A stretch of 7,766 nt of DNA from an uncultured Pseudomonadales bacterium. Its GTDB lineage: Bacteria; Pseudomonadota; Gammaproteobacteria; Pseudomonadales; Pseudohongiellaceae. The DNA lies in contig CALKDE010000421.1 in the NCBI GenBank assembly GCA_938082955.1, positions 1-7,766 on the forward strand. The letters are read 5' to 3'. The translations under genes were made by a program, and so were the position numbers. This document shows, in pieces, positions 1 through 6,066 of the stretch (position 1 is the first letter of the stretch; every line of letters starts with the position of its first letter). Below the pieces are notes generated by a model. That model worked only from the letters and a program-made list of their open reading frames with translations. It did not search any database and was not told where the DNA came from.

Positions 1-191
1 TAGCTGTCCAGCTGTAGAATTTTATCTTTTAGATCTTGAAGGGCTTGTGCAGCATTTAGAGCTTTAATTTCGATGAGGGGTAGAGATAGAACTTTAGCCC
101 CTTCAGACTCGATTGCCCGACGCATACTCTCGACTTGATTCGAGGGGCGGGTAATTAGAACAGTTAGCCCAGATAGGGAATTAGGGTTCAT
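1..191 (-). CDS. hemD: Uroporphyrinogen-III synthase, N-terminal part (cut by window edge)
   Basis: This is the first 63 codons of a cytosolic enzyme that closes and rearranges hydroxymethylbilane into uroporphyrinogen III, the common precursor of heme, siroheme and cobalamin. The visible protein starts with MNPNSLSGLTVLITRP, then a helix with QVESMRRAIESEGA, then a strand with VLSLPLIEI. That 'LITRP...G...PLIEI' layout is the usual beginning of HemD. The rest lies beyond position 1, so the active-site cleft between the two domains cannot be checked. The ATG at 191-189 lies 26 bp after the hemC stop with only a weak TAGG-type ribosome site. No terminator is visible between them, so hemC and hemD are probably cotranscribed. 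HemD is poorly conserved in general; the call rests on the N-terminal pattern plus its position directly after hemC. Confidence 0.9.
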   Translation of the reverse strand, partial: MNPNSLSGLTVLITRPSNQVESMRRAIESEGAKVLSLPLIEIKALNAAQALQDLKDKILQLDS

Positions 192-217
192 CAATTATGC
201 CTACGCTTAACTATTTC

Positions 218-1156
218 TTACTCTTCTATTTGGTCTCGCAAGGCGCTGAGTATTTCTTCCGCCCCCTGAGACAAAAGATCTTCGGCAACAGTAAGGCCTA
301 GTTGTTCCGCCTGATGACGGCCTCCGCGAATCTCACTGCGAATTATCTGTGTCCCCTCCAAGTTTCCAACTAAGGCGCGCAGATGCAATTCCTCGCCATA
401 GAGCTCGGCGAAGCTCGCGATCGGCACCTGGCAGCCGCCTTGTAGACGTGCATTTACTGCCCGCTCGGCAACTACCCTACACGCCGTATCGGCATCGTGG
501 AGACAATCGAGCAGTTGCAGTGTTTCGGTGTCGCCGGTTCGACATTCGATACCGACCGCTCCCTGGCCACCTGCAGGAAGGGAATCCTCGAAAGAAAGGC
601 TCTCGCGAATACGCCCTTCCAGCTCCAAACGCTTTAAACCAGCTGCTGCAAGAATGATCGCGTCGTATCCACCTGCATCTAACTTCGACAGCCGTGTTCC
701 CACGTTGCCGCGCAGATCGGCGATCTTTAAGTCTGGACGTAGTTCCCGCAGCTGGCACTGACGACGAAAGCTCGAGGTGCCTACCGTTGCGCCTTGGGGT
801 AGGTCTGCCAGTTTGCCATAATTATTTGAGACGAAGGCATCGGCCGGGTCTTCCCGCTCGCAGATAACAGCTAGGCCGAGACCTTCAGGAAATTCCATCG
901 GCACGTCCTTCATCGAATGCACCGCTATGTCTGCCCTGTCTTCCAACATCGCATGTTCCAGCTCCTTAACGAAAAGACCCTTGCCTCCCACCTTGGCTAA
1001 TGGTGTGTCTAGTATCTTGTCGCCGCGGGTACTCATAGCGAGCAATTCAACATCTAAGTCGCCGTGGGCCTTTTCCAATGCCGCCTTTACATAGTGAGCC
1101 TGCCATAGGGCAAGGGGGCTTTTACGGGTGGCAATTCGAAGGGTTTTGCTTGGCAT
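218..1156 (-). CDS. hemC: Hydroxymethylbilane synthase (porphobilinogen deaminase)
   Basis: This cytosolic enzyme of tetrapyrrole synthesis joins four porphobilinogens into hydroxymethylbilane, which HemD then cyclises. The 312-residue product has the normal family length. Known functional residues fall at the E. coli numbers: Arg11 and Ser13 in ATRKSPLALWQ, catalytic Asp84 in HSMKDVP, Arg131/Arg132 in TSSFRRQCQL, Arg149 and Arg155 in LRGNVGTRL, and Cys242 in GGCQVPIASFAE, which carries the dipyrromethane cofactor. Three domains are therefore complete. I chose the ATG at 1156-1154 because the protein then begins MPSKTLRIATRKSP, as the family does, with a purine-rich AAAGAG about 11 bases upstream. 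The frame stays open for 64 more codons upstream, but that extension has no family resemblance and crosses the divergent promoter region. It is the first visible gene of a hemC-hemD operon. Confidence 0.97.
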   Translation of the reverse strand: MPSKTLRIATRKSPLALWQAHYVKAALEKAHGDLDVELLAMSTRGDKILDTPLAKVGGKGLFVKELEHAMLEDRADIAVHSMKDVPMEFPEGLGLAVICEREDPADAFVSNNYGKLADLPQGATVGTSSFRRQCQLRELRPDLKIADLRGNVGTRLSKLDAGGYDAIILAAAGLKRLELEGRIRESLSFEDSLPAGGQGAVGIECRTGDTETLQLLDCLHDADTACRVVAERAVNARLQGGCQVPIASFAELYGEELHLRALVGNLEGTQIIRSEIRGGRHQAEQLGLTVAEDLLSQGAEEILSALRDQIEE

Positions 1157-1200
1157 GGCGTACTGCTCTTTATCTTTTATTTCATGACGGGGTAAGAGCC

Positions 1201-1229
1201 ATTTTACGGTATATGTTGCGATTTGTCCG
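1201..1229 (-). promoter_or_regulatory. Candidate sigma70 promoter for hemC-hemD
   Basis: Read on the minus strand, a -35-like CGGACA (1229-1224, 4 of 6 matches) is followed after 17 bp by a -10-like TAAAAT (1206-1201, 5 of 6). This predicts a transcript start near 1194 and a leader of about 38 bases before the hemC ATG. The spacing and position are good, but this is a match by eye only. A second weaker -10-like box, TATACC (1213-1208), lies just upstream. Confidence 0.4.
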
Positions 1230-1262
1230 AAATTGCTAATGTTGCGAGAAGTTGCAACTCGG

Positions 1263-1290
1263 TTCAAGCTTTTGCCGATCCTGCTATAAT
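1263..1290 (+). promoter_or_regulatory. Candidate extended -10 promoter for the Rid-like gene
   Basis: A perfect TATAAT sits at 1285-1290 and is preceded by TG plus one base (TGCTATAAT, 1282-1290), the extended -10 form that needs little from the -35 element. The best -35 candidate, TTCAAG at 1263-1268, matches only 3 of 6 bases with a 16-bp spacer. The predicted start near 1297 leaves a leader of about 80 bases before the ATG at 1378. The promoter lies inside the discarded upstream extension of the hemC frame, which supports the shorter hemC start. Confidence 0.6.
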
Positions 1291-1319
1291 GCCGCCTTTG
1301 TTTAGCTAGTTCAGTTATT

Positions 1320-1361
1320 AGGTAGCCCAAAGTAACTACCTCAACCACACCTGTTATAGGT
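1320..1361 (+). promoter_or_regulatory. Possible folded leader upstream of the Rid-like gene
   Basis: Two short inverted repeats lie in the predicted leader: AGGTAG (1320-1325) with CTACCT (1336-1341), and ACCT (1349-1352) with AGGT (1358-1361). Both AGGT copies can pair with either ACCT copy, so alternative folds are possible. The stems are only 4-6 bp and I recognise no known riboswitch class. It may be chance. Confidence 0.2.
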
Positions 1362-1377
1362 CAAATTCGGGATATCC

Positions 1378-1767
1378 ATGAGTAGACAACTAATTTCCAG
1401 CGGTTCAGAATTCGAGAGTAAGATTGGCTACTCCCGAGCAGTAGTTGACGGTGATTTCGTGTTTGTGTCCGGAACGACCGGCTACGACTACACGACAATG
1501 ACGATTTCCGAGAGTGTCATCGAGCAGGCGGATCAGTGCCTGAAAAATATTGAGCAAGTTCTTAAATCGGCAGGTAGTGATTTATCTGGGATCGTTCGCA
1601 TACGCTATATCCTGCCTAACAAAGCCGATTTCGAACCCTGCTGGCCAGTATTTCAGAAGTACCTTGGTGCAGTCCTCCCTGCGGCAACAGTGTTTGAAGC
1701 TGGCTTGCTAGACGAGAAAATGAAGATCGAGATAGAAGTAACAGCGAAACTATCGACAGGCGAATAG
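1378..1767 (+). CDS. Rid/YjgF/UK114-family protein lacking the catalytic arginine
   Basis: This is a small single-domain protein of 129 residues, the normal size for the family, whose members form trimers in the cytosol. RidA itself hydrolyses reactive enamines and imines made by PLP enzymes such as threonine dehydratase. Family marks are GYSRAV (17-22), FVFVSGTTG (27-35), the helix ADQCLKNIEQVLKSAG (51-66) and the closing KIEIEVTAKL (116-125). In RidA the motif PAR carries the essential arginine (Arg105 in E. coli); here the matching place reads PAATVFEAG (101-109), so Ala103 replaces it. Enamine deaminase activity is therefore unlikely, and the protein fits the Rid subfamilies without this arginine, whose substrates are mostly unknown. 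The ATG at 1378 has a short GGGA five bases upstream. It lies 58 bp before argH on the same strand. The family call is firm; the function is open. Confidence 0.88.
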   Translation: MSRQLISSGSEFESKIGYSRAVVDGDFVFVSGTTGYDYTTMTISESVIEQADQCLKNIEQVLKSAGSDLSGIVRIRYILPNKADFEPCWPVFQKYLGAVLPAATVFEAGLLDEKMKIEIEVTAKLSTGE

Positions 1768-1769
1768 AC

Positions 1770-1797
1770 TCGACAAGTTAGCTCGCTTTTTTATAAC
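1770..1797 (+). promoter_or_regulatory. Candidate argH promoter in the Rid-argH gap
   Basis: TCGACA at 1770-1775 (5 of 6 matches to TTGACA) and TATAAC at 1792-1797 (5 of 6 to TATAAT) are separated by 16 bp. A start near 1804 would give a leader of about 22 bases. No terminator hairpin worth the name precedes it, so argH could be read both from here and by readthrough from the Rid-like gene. I see no ArgR-type operator nearby. Confidence 0.45.
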
Positions 1798-1825
1798 CCA
1801 CAACCTTACAGCGTGAACCCATGTT

Positions 1826-3223
1826 ATGAGTAAGAACAACGATCAAAACAAACTCTGGGGTGGCAGATTTACTGAACCAACAGACGCCTTCGTACAAAGA
1901 TTTACCGCCTCGGTGGACTTTGATCGTCGCTTGTTCCAGCAAGATATCGACGGCTCGGTTGCCCATGCCAAGATGTTGGTCAAAGCAGGGATTTTAACGG
2001 CAGCCGAAGTATCGAAAATCCTCGACGGGCTAGAATCAATTCGTCAGGACATTACTGACGACAAGTTTGAATGGTCTGTCGCGCTAGAAGATGTTCACAT
2101 GAACATCGAAGCAGCGCTAACCTCCCGCATCGGTGACGTAGGCAAAAAACTGCACACGGGTCGATCGCGAAATGACCAGGTTGCTACTGATATTCGTTTG
2201 TATGTGCGCGGCGAGATCGATCAGATCGCGGAATTGATTACGAGGCTTCAATCGGCCCTGCTTGGTGTCGCCGAGAAAGAGGCGAGCACGATTATGCCTG
2301 GCTTTACTCATCTTCAGACTGCACAGCCAGTTAGCTTCGGCCACCATATGATGGCTTGGTACGAGATGCTAGATAGAGATTATGCTCGATTGCTCGATTG
2401 CCGCAAAAGAGTGAACGTGTCACCTTTAGGCGCTGCAGCCTTAGCAGGAACCACTTATCCGATCGATAGGTATTTTACAGCCGAGCAGCTCGGTTTCGAT
2501 GCACCAACTAGAAACTCTTTAGACTCCGTTAGCGATCGAGACTTCGCTATTGAACTGGCGTCTTTTGCCAGCATATTAATGATGCACCTCTCTCGATTCT
2601 CCGAGGAGCTCGTACTATGGACCTCGGCACAATTCAACTTCATCGACCTACCTGATAGATTCTGCACTGGCTCATCGATCATGCCGCAGAAGAAAAACCC
2701 AGATGTGCCGGAATTAGTTCGAGGCAAGACCGGTCGCGTACACGGACATCTGGTTTCACTACTCACGCTAATGAAGTCGCAGCCACTTGCTTATAACAAA
2801 GACAATCAGGAAGACAAGGAGCCGTTGTTCGATCTGATCGATACGGTAAAAGACTGCCTGTTTGCCTATAGCCAGATGATGCCTGCGGTAAGTTGCAACA
2901 AAGACGAAATGTATGCCGCAGCGAAGCAAGGCTATGCAACCGCAACCGATTTGGCAGATTACCTAGTAAAGAAGGGTATGCCCTTTCGCGATGCCCACGA
3001 AGTCGTGGGTAAGTCTGTGGCGTTCGGTATCGAAAAAAAGAAGGATCTGGCAGAACTTAAGCTGGCTGAGCTACAGAATTTCTCCGATCTCATTACACAA
3101 GATGTTTTCGAAGTCTTAACGCTGGAAGGGTCGGTTGCTGCGCGTGATCATATCGGTGGCACTGCACCAATTCAGGTATTGGCAGCCGTGGCGACTGCAA
3201 AGACAGATATCTCGAAGCGCTAG
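1826..3223 (+). CDS. argH: Argininosuccinate lyase
   Basis: This cytosolic homotetrameric enzyme splits argininosuccinate into arginine and fumarate, the final step of arginine synthesis. At 465 residues it is close to the E. coli length. Fumarase/aspartase superfamily marks appear in order: the N-terminal LWGGRF (10-15), HMNIE with His91, GRSRNDQVATD (112-122), THLQTAQP with the likely catalytic His162 (161-168), and the superfamily signature GSSIMPQKKNPD (282-293), whose flexible loop holds the catalytic serine. All expected active-site residues are present. The ATG at 1826 begins MSKNNDQNKLWGGRF, the usual spacing before the first motif. It lacks a clear Shine-Dalgarno sequence. An out-of-frame two-codon ORF (ATG TTA TGA, 1821-1829) overlaps the start. 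Its gene converges on yheS with 19 bp between the stop codons. Confidence 0.98.
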   Translation: MSKNNDQNKLWGGRFTEPTDAFVQRFTASVDFDRRLFQQDIDGSVAHAKMLVKAGILTAAEVSKILDGLESIRQDITDDKFEWSVALEDVHMNIEAALTSRIGDVGKKLHTGRSRNDQVATDIRLYVRGEIDQIAELITRLQSALLGVAEKEASTIMPGFTHLQTAQPVSFGHHMMAWYEMLDRDYARLLDCRKRVNVSPLGAAALAGTTYPIDRYFTAEQLGFDAPTRNSLDSVSDRDFAIELASFASILMMHLSRFSEELVLWTSAQFNFIDLPDRFCTGSSIMPQKKNPDVPELVRGKTGRVHGHLVSLLTLMKSQPLAYNKDNQEDKEPLFDLIDTVKDCLFAYSQMMPAVSCNKDEMYAAAKQGYATATDLADYLVKKGMPFRDAHEVVGKSVAFGIEKKKDLAELKLAELQNFSDLITQDVFEVLTLEGSVAARDHIGGTAPIQVLAAVATAKTDISKR

Positions 3224-3236
3224 CGACTGCTGGGCG

Positions 3237-3250
3237 ACGGCATTAGCCGT
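3237..3250. terminator. Small hairpin between convergent argH and yheS
   Basis: ACGGC (3237-3241) and GCCGT (3246-3250) form a 5-bp GC-rich stem with an ATTA loop. It begins 13 bases after the argH stop codon and overlaps the TAA of yheS, which lies in the loop and the last loop-side base. There is no run of T on either strand after it, so it is at best a weak terminator or RNA 3'-end stabiliser serving both genes. Confidence 0.25.
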
Positions 3251-5144
3251 AGTTAGCGATCTCTTCCTGAACTTCCAACCACTCTTCCTCGTTACTTACG
3301 AGTCTCGACTTAAGTGCCCCCTGCTCCTGAATTAGTGCGTTCAAGTCATTCTTGTTTTCTTCGAGATAGATATTCTCATCGGCAAGCGAGGTTTCAATCT
3401 TCGTCAATTTAAATTGAAGCTTTTCGATCTCCGCCTCTAGACGCCTCTCCTGCTTATTCAGTGGCGCCAACTGCTCGCGACGATCTGCTGCCTGCTGGCG
3501 CTTCTCTTTCTTATCCAGTTTCTGCTTCGGATGCGCTGTTGTGGCCGCCGTTTGCGCATGCTCCTCAAAGTCCGAGAACGTTTGCGTACTCAGCCACTTC
3601 TCATAGTCCTTGAGATCGCCTTTGAATTCTGCGAAGACGCCTTTGTGTATTGAAAAGAACTCGTCTACCGTATTCACTAGGAGGTGACGATCGTGTGAAA
3701 CGACAACCATCGCCCCCTGATAACTCTGTAGCGCCACAGTGAGCGCATGACACATTTCCAGATCCAAGTGGTTAGTCGGTTCGTCTAGCAATAGTAAATT
3801 AGGTTTCTGCCAGGCAACTTTTGCCAGCGCGAGACGTGCCTTCTCACCACCGGAGAAATTTTTAATAGTTTCGTTGACTCGCGTTCCACGAAAATCGAAC
3901 CCGCCAAGATAGTCTCTTATCTGCTGCTCGGTGGCATAGCCCTCTTCCTTTTGTATAAGCTCTATCGGCGTCGCCTGCTGATCTAGCTCATCAACCTGAT
4001 GCTGCGCGAAGTAGCCAATCTTCAGATTTTTTGATCGGATAATATCTCCATTGAGTGGCTGCATCTCACCGGAAAGAATTTTTAGCAGCGTCGACTTACC
4101 GCTACCATTAAATCCCAGCAACCCAAAGCGTGACTCTGAGCGGATACTAAGCTCAATTTTATCGACGAGCGGCGTGTCGAAGCCAATGCGCAATGAATTC
4201 ATCTGCATAAGATAGCTGGATGGCTCGTCCAGTTCGCAAAACTGAAACCGAAATGGTGAGTCAACGTGTGCCGGCGCAATATCTTCCATTCGATGCAATT
4301 CTTTCAATCGGCTCTGAGCTTGTTTCGCTTTTGTGGCCTTAGCGCTAAAGCGACGCACGAAGTCTTGAATTTCTGACTTTCTTCTTTGCTGCTTTACGTA
4401 TAAGGCTTGCTGCAACGCCATTCTTTCGGCGCGTTGTTTCTCGTATGAACTATAGTTGCCCTTGTACGAATTCAGTCCACCGTTGTCAAAGCTGATGACA
4501 TTATTGATCACCGAGTCCAAAAACGTTCTATCGTGAGAGATCAGCAAGATCGTACCCTGATAGTTCTGCAGCCATTGCTCCAACCAGACGGTCGCCTCTA
4601 AATCTAAGTGGTTGGTTGGTTCGTCTAGCATCAATAAATCCGATGGACACATTAGCGCAGCCGCCAGGTTTAAACGTACACGCCAACCTCCAGAAAAAGT
4701 ACTGACCGGCTTCGCGAATTCATCTACGGCAAATCCAAGGCCGGAAAGGAGTCTACCTGCCCGATGGGTAATGTCGTAGCCATCGATCTCCTCCAATTTC
4801 CCAAATAACTCGGCCAGCGCCAAATCGTTGCAACTCTCTTCGGCCTGCTTGATAGATTCTTCCAATCGGCGAAAATCGATATGTGCATCTAGCACGAAAT
4901 CGAGCGCGCTGCGGCTGCTGCCAGGCGTCTCCTGAGCCATTGACGAGTGGCGCAGGGCGTTTGGCATCTCGATCTCACCCTCTTCCAGGGCGATATCGCC
5001 ACTCAGAGCTCGAAACAGGCTAGTCTTGCCGCAGCCATTACGGCCAATGATCCCCGTTCGTTGCCCCTTGTGGATAACCAAAGAGACATGGCGCAGCAGA
5101 ATTTGATTGCCACGCATCAGCATTATGTTGTTTAGAGAAATCAT
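3243..5144 (-). CDS. yheS: ABC-F family ATPase, YheS type
   Basis: This is a soluble protein with two ABC ATPase domains and no membrane segment, a family that binds the ribosomal E site and helps stalled translation. Its 633 residues are close to the 637 of E. coli YheS and colinear with it. Domain 1 has Walker A GRNGCGKT (34-41), signature FSGGW (150-154), Walker B with LMLDEPTNHLD (171-181) and switch His204. An interdomain linker (about 225-300) contains the YheS-like stretch AKATKAKQAQSRLKEL. Domain 2 has Walker A GFNGSGKS (344-351), FSGGE (430-434), LLLDEPTNHLD (451-461) and His484. A charged C-terminal coiled coil runs from about 540 to the end. Both catalytic glutamates (175, 455) are present. 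The ATG at 5144-5142 gives the family start MISLNNI and has TGGGA ten bases upstream; 12 further in-frame codons upstream look unrelated. It is transcribed alone and convergent to argH. Confidence 0.95.
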   Translation of the reverse strand: MISLNNIMLMRGNQILLRHVSLVIHKGQRTGIIGRNGCGKTSLFRALSGDIALEEGEIEMPNALRHSSMAQETPGSSRSALDFVLDAHIDFRRLEESIKQAEESCNDLALAELFGKLEEIDGYDITHRAGRLLSGLGFAVDEFAKPVSTFSGGWRVRLNLAAALMCPSDLLMLDEPTNHLDLEATVWLEQWLQNYQGTILLISHDRTFLDSVINNVISFDNGGLNSYKGNYSSYEKQRAERMALQQALYVKQQRRKSEIQDFVRRFSAKATKAKQAQSRLKELHRMEDIAPAHVDSPFRFQFCELDEPSSYLMQMNSLRIGFDTPLVDKIELSIRSESRFGLLGFNGSGKSTLLKILSGEMQPLNGDIIRSKNLKIGYFAQHQVDELDQQATPIELIQKEEGYATEQQIRDYLGGFDFRGTRVNETIKNFSGGEKARLALAKVAWQKPNLLLLDEPTNHLDLEMCHALTVALQSYQGAMVVVSHDRHLLVNTVDEFFSIHKGVFAEFKGDLKDYEKWLSTQTFSDFEEHAQTAATTAHPKQKLDKKEKRQQAADRREQLAPLNKQERRLEAEIEKLQFKLTKIETSLADENIYLEENKNDLNALIQEQGALKSRLVSNEEEWLEVQEEIANYG

Positions 5145-5163
5145 TGCGCTTAAGTCCCACGAA

Positions 5164-5199
5164 AAAGCGAAGCGGCACATAATACACTAGTTTCGCTTT
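5164..5199 (-). promoter_or_regulatory. Inverted repeat around a possible yheS -10 box
   Basis: A perfect 8-bp inverted repeat, AAAGCGAA (5164-5171) and TTCGCTTT (5192-5199), is separated by 20 bp. Within the spacer, on the minus strand, lies TATTAT (5184-5179), a 5-of-6 match to the -10 consensus placed about 35 bp upstream of the yheS ATG. No convincing -35 element is present. The arrangement could be an operator over the promoter; no regulator is identified. Confidence 0.3.
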
Positions 5200-5290
5200 A
5201 TTCTTGTGCCTGTGGGAACCCCTAGCATCGCCTAGATGGCTGTATTGCACGAATTTGGGGGCTTTGAGTGAATTCGATTCAGTTGTAGAC

Positions 5291-5319
5291 TTGATCGAAG
5301 GTTCTCATATTCGTACTAT
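5291..5319 (+). promoter_or_regulatory. Candidate promoter for the two-component operon
   Basis: TTGATC (5291-5296) and TACTAT (5314-5319) each match the sigma70 boxes at 4 of 6 positions with an ideal 17-bp spacer. The predicted start is near 5326, about 42 bases before the response regulator ATG. The match is moderate and was made by eye. Confidence 0.35.
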
Positions 5320-5367
5320 TGAAGCCTGCCTCTCTACTCCAGAGGGCAAATCAAGTTGGAAGCAGTA

Positions 5368-6066
5368 ATGAAACAAATACTAATCATTGATGACGATGAG
5401 AAATTGGGCGAGCTGCTCACTCAGTATCTAGAGAGATATGACATGCAGGCTCACGTCGCAATGACACCGAGCAAGGGTTTTGAATTATTAAAGAAGATAA
5501 AGCCCGATCTGCTCATACTCGATGTGATGCTACCCGAGAAAGACGGGTTTGAGATCTGTCGGGAGATTCGAGCCAAGTCTTCCATTTTTGGCCAGTTGCC
5601 GATTATGATGTTAACCGCACACGCCGGCGTAACAGACCGAATTGTTGGGCTTGAACTAGGCGCGGATGACTATCTACCCAAACCATTTGAGCCGCGAGAG
5701 CTCGTCGCTAGGATTCACAATATTCTTCGCCGCAGTAGCGATGACAGCAGCTTGCGCGACATAAAAAATATCAATGGCCTCGAGGTCGATTCTTCGCGTC
5801 GGGAAGTTAAACTTGATTCTGAAGTGCTCGATCTCACCACTATGGAATACGAACTGCTCATACTTTTTATGCAGTTCCCCAACAAAACTTTTACGCGCGA
5901 CGAACTTATGAATCGCTTGCGCGGTATAGATGCCGAACTTTTTTCTCGAGCCGTAGACACTTTGGTAAGCCGCTTGCGACACAAGTTGAATGACACCTCG
6001 AAAACTCCTCGGTTTATTAAGACCGTTTGGGGACGCGGCTATACTTTTGTCGGCGAGCAAATATGA
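5368..6066 (+). CDS. OmpR-family response regulator
   Basis: This is a cytosolic transcription factor switched on by phosphate from the kinase encoded next to it. It has 232 residues in two domains. The receiver (about 1-122) has the acidic cluster Asp8-Asp10, phosphoacceptor Asp52 in LLILDVMLP, the switch Thr83 in MLTA and the conserved Lys105 in LPKPF. The C-terminal winged helix (about 136-228) has the OmpR-type recognition region from RDELMNRLRG through AVDTLVSRLRHKL and the wing WGRGYTFVG. The overall pattern, including DMQ, KDGFEICREIRAK and RDELMNRLRG, resembles RstA and CpxR more than LytTR regulators such as AlgR. Orthology to a named regulator is not certain, so I give no symbol. 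I chose ATG 5368 over an in-frame TTG at 5356 because GGAAG (5358-5362) forms a ribosome site five bases before the ATG. Its stop overlaps the kinase start. Confidence 0.95.
   Translation: MKQILIIDDDEKLGELLTQYLERYDMQAHVAMTPSKGFELLKKIKPDLLILDVMLPEKDGFEICREIRAKSSIFGQLPIMMLTAHAGVTDRIVGLELGADDYLPKPFEPRELVARIHNILRRSSDDSSLRDIKNINGLEVDSSRREVKLDSEVLDLTTMEYELLILFMQFPNKTFTRDELMNRLRGIDAELFSRAVDTLVSRLRHKLNDTSKTPRFIKTVWGRGYTFVGEQI

Noticed and set aside
1157..1348. 64-codon N-terminal extension of the hemC frame
   Set aside because: It has no HemC resemblance, the true N-terminus begins at the ATG at 1156, and the stretch contains the promoter signals of the divergent gene.
1760..1792. Possible terminator after the Rid-like gene (six-T run)
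   Set aside because: The only stem before the T run is 4 bp (GCGA/TCGC) with a 19-base loop, too weak to call.
1768..1825. ArgR operator before argH
   Set aside because: No sequence resembling the paired TGAAT/ATTCA ARG box is present.
2455..2766. Open frame antisense to argH
   Set aside because: It is opposite the most conserved part of argH and is explained by that gene's codon pattern.
5145..5180. 12-codon upstream extension of yheS
   Set aside because: The residues are unlike the family N-terminus, and the ATG at 5144 has a spaced TGGGA ribosome site and the family start.
5236..5271. 11-codon ORF in the yheS-regulator intergenic region
   Set aside because: It has no ribosome site and lies upstream of the candidate promoter; nothing suggests it is translated.
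5356..5367. TTG start four codons before the response regulator ATG
   Set aside because: The TTG overlaps the GGAAG ribosome site that serves the ATG at 5368, and receivers begin directly with the first strand.
6027..6062. Earlier in-frame start for the kinase
   Set aside because: It would overlap the regulator by 40 bases; ATG 6063 gives the standard ATGA overlap and a normal short cytoplasmic N-terminus.
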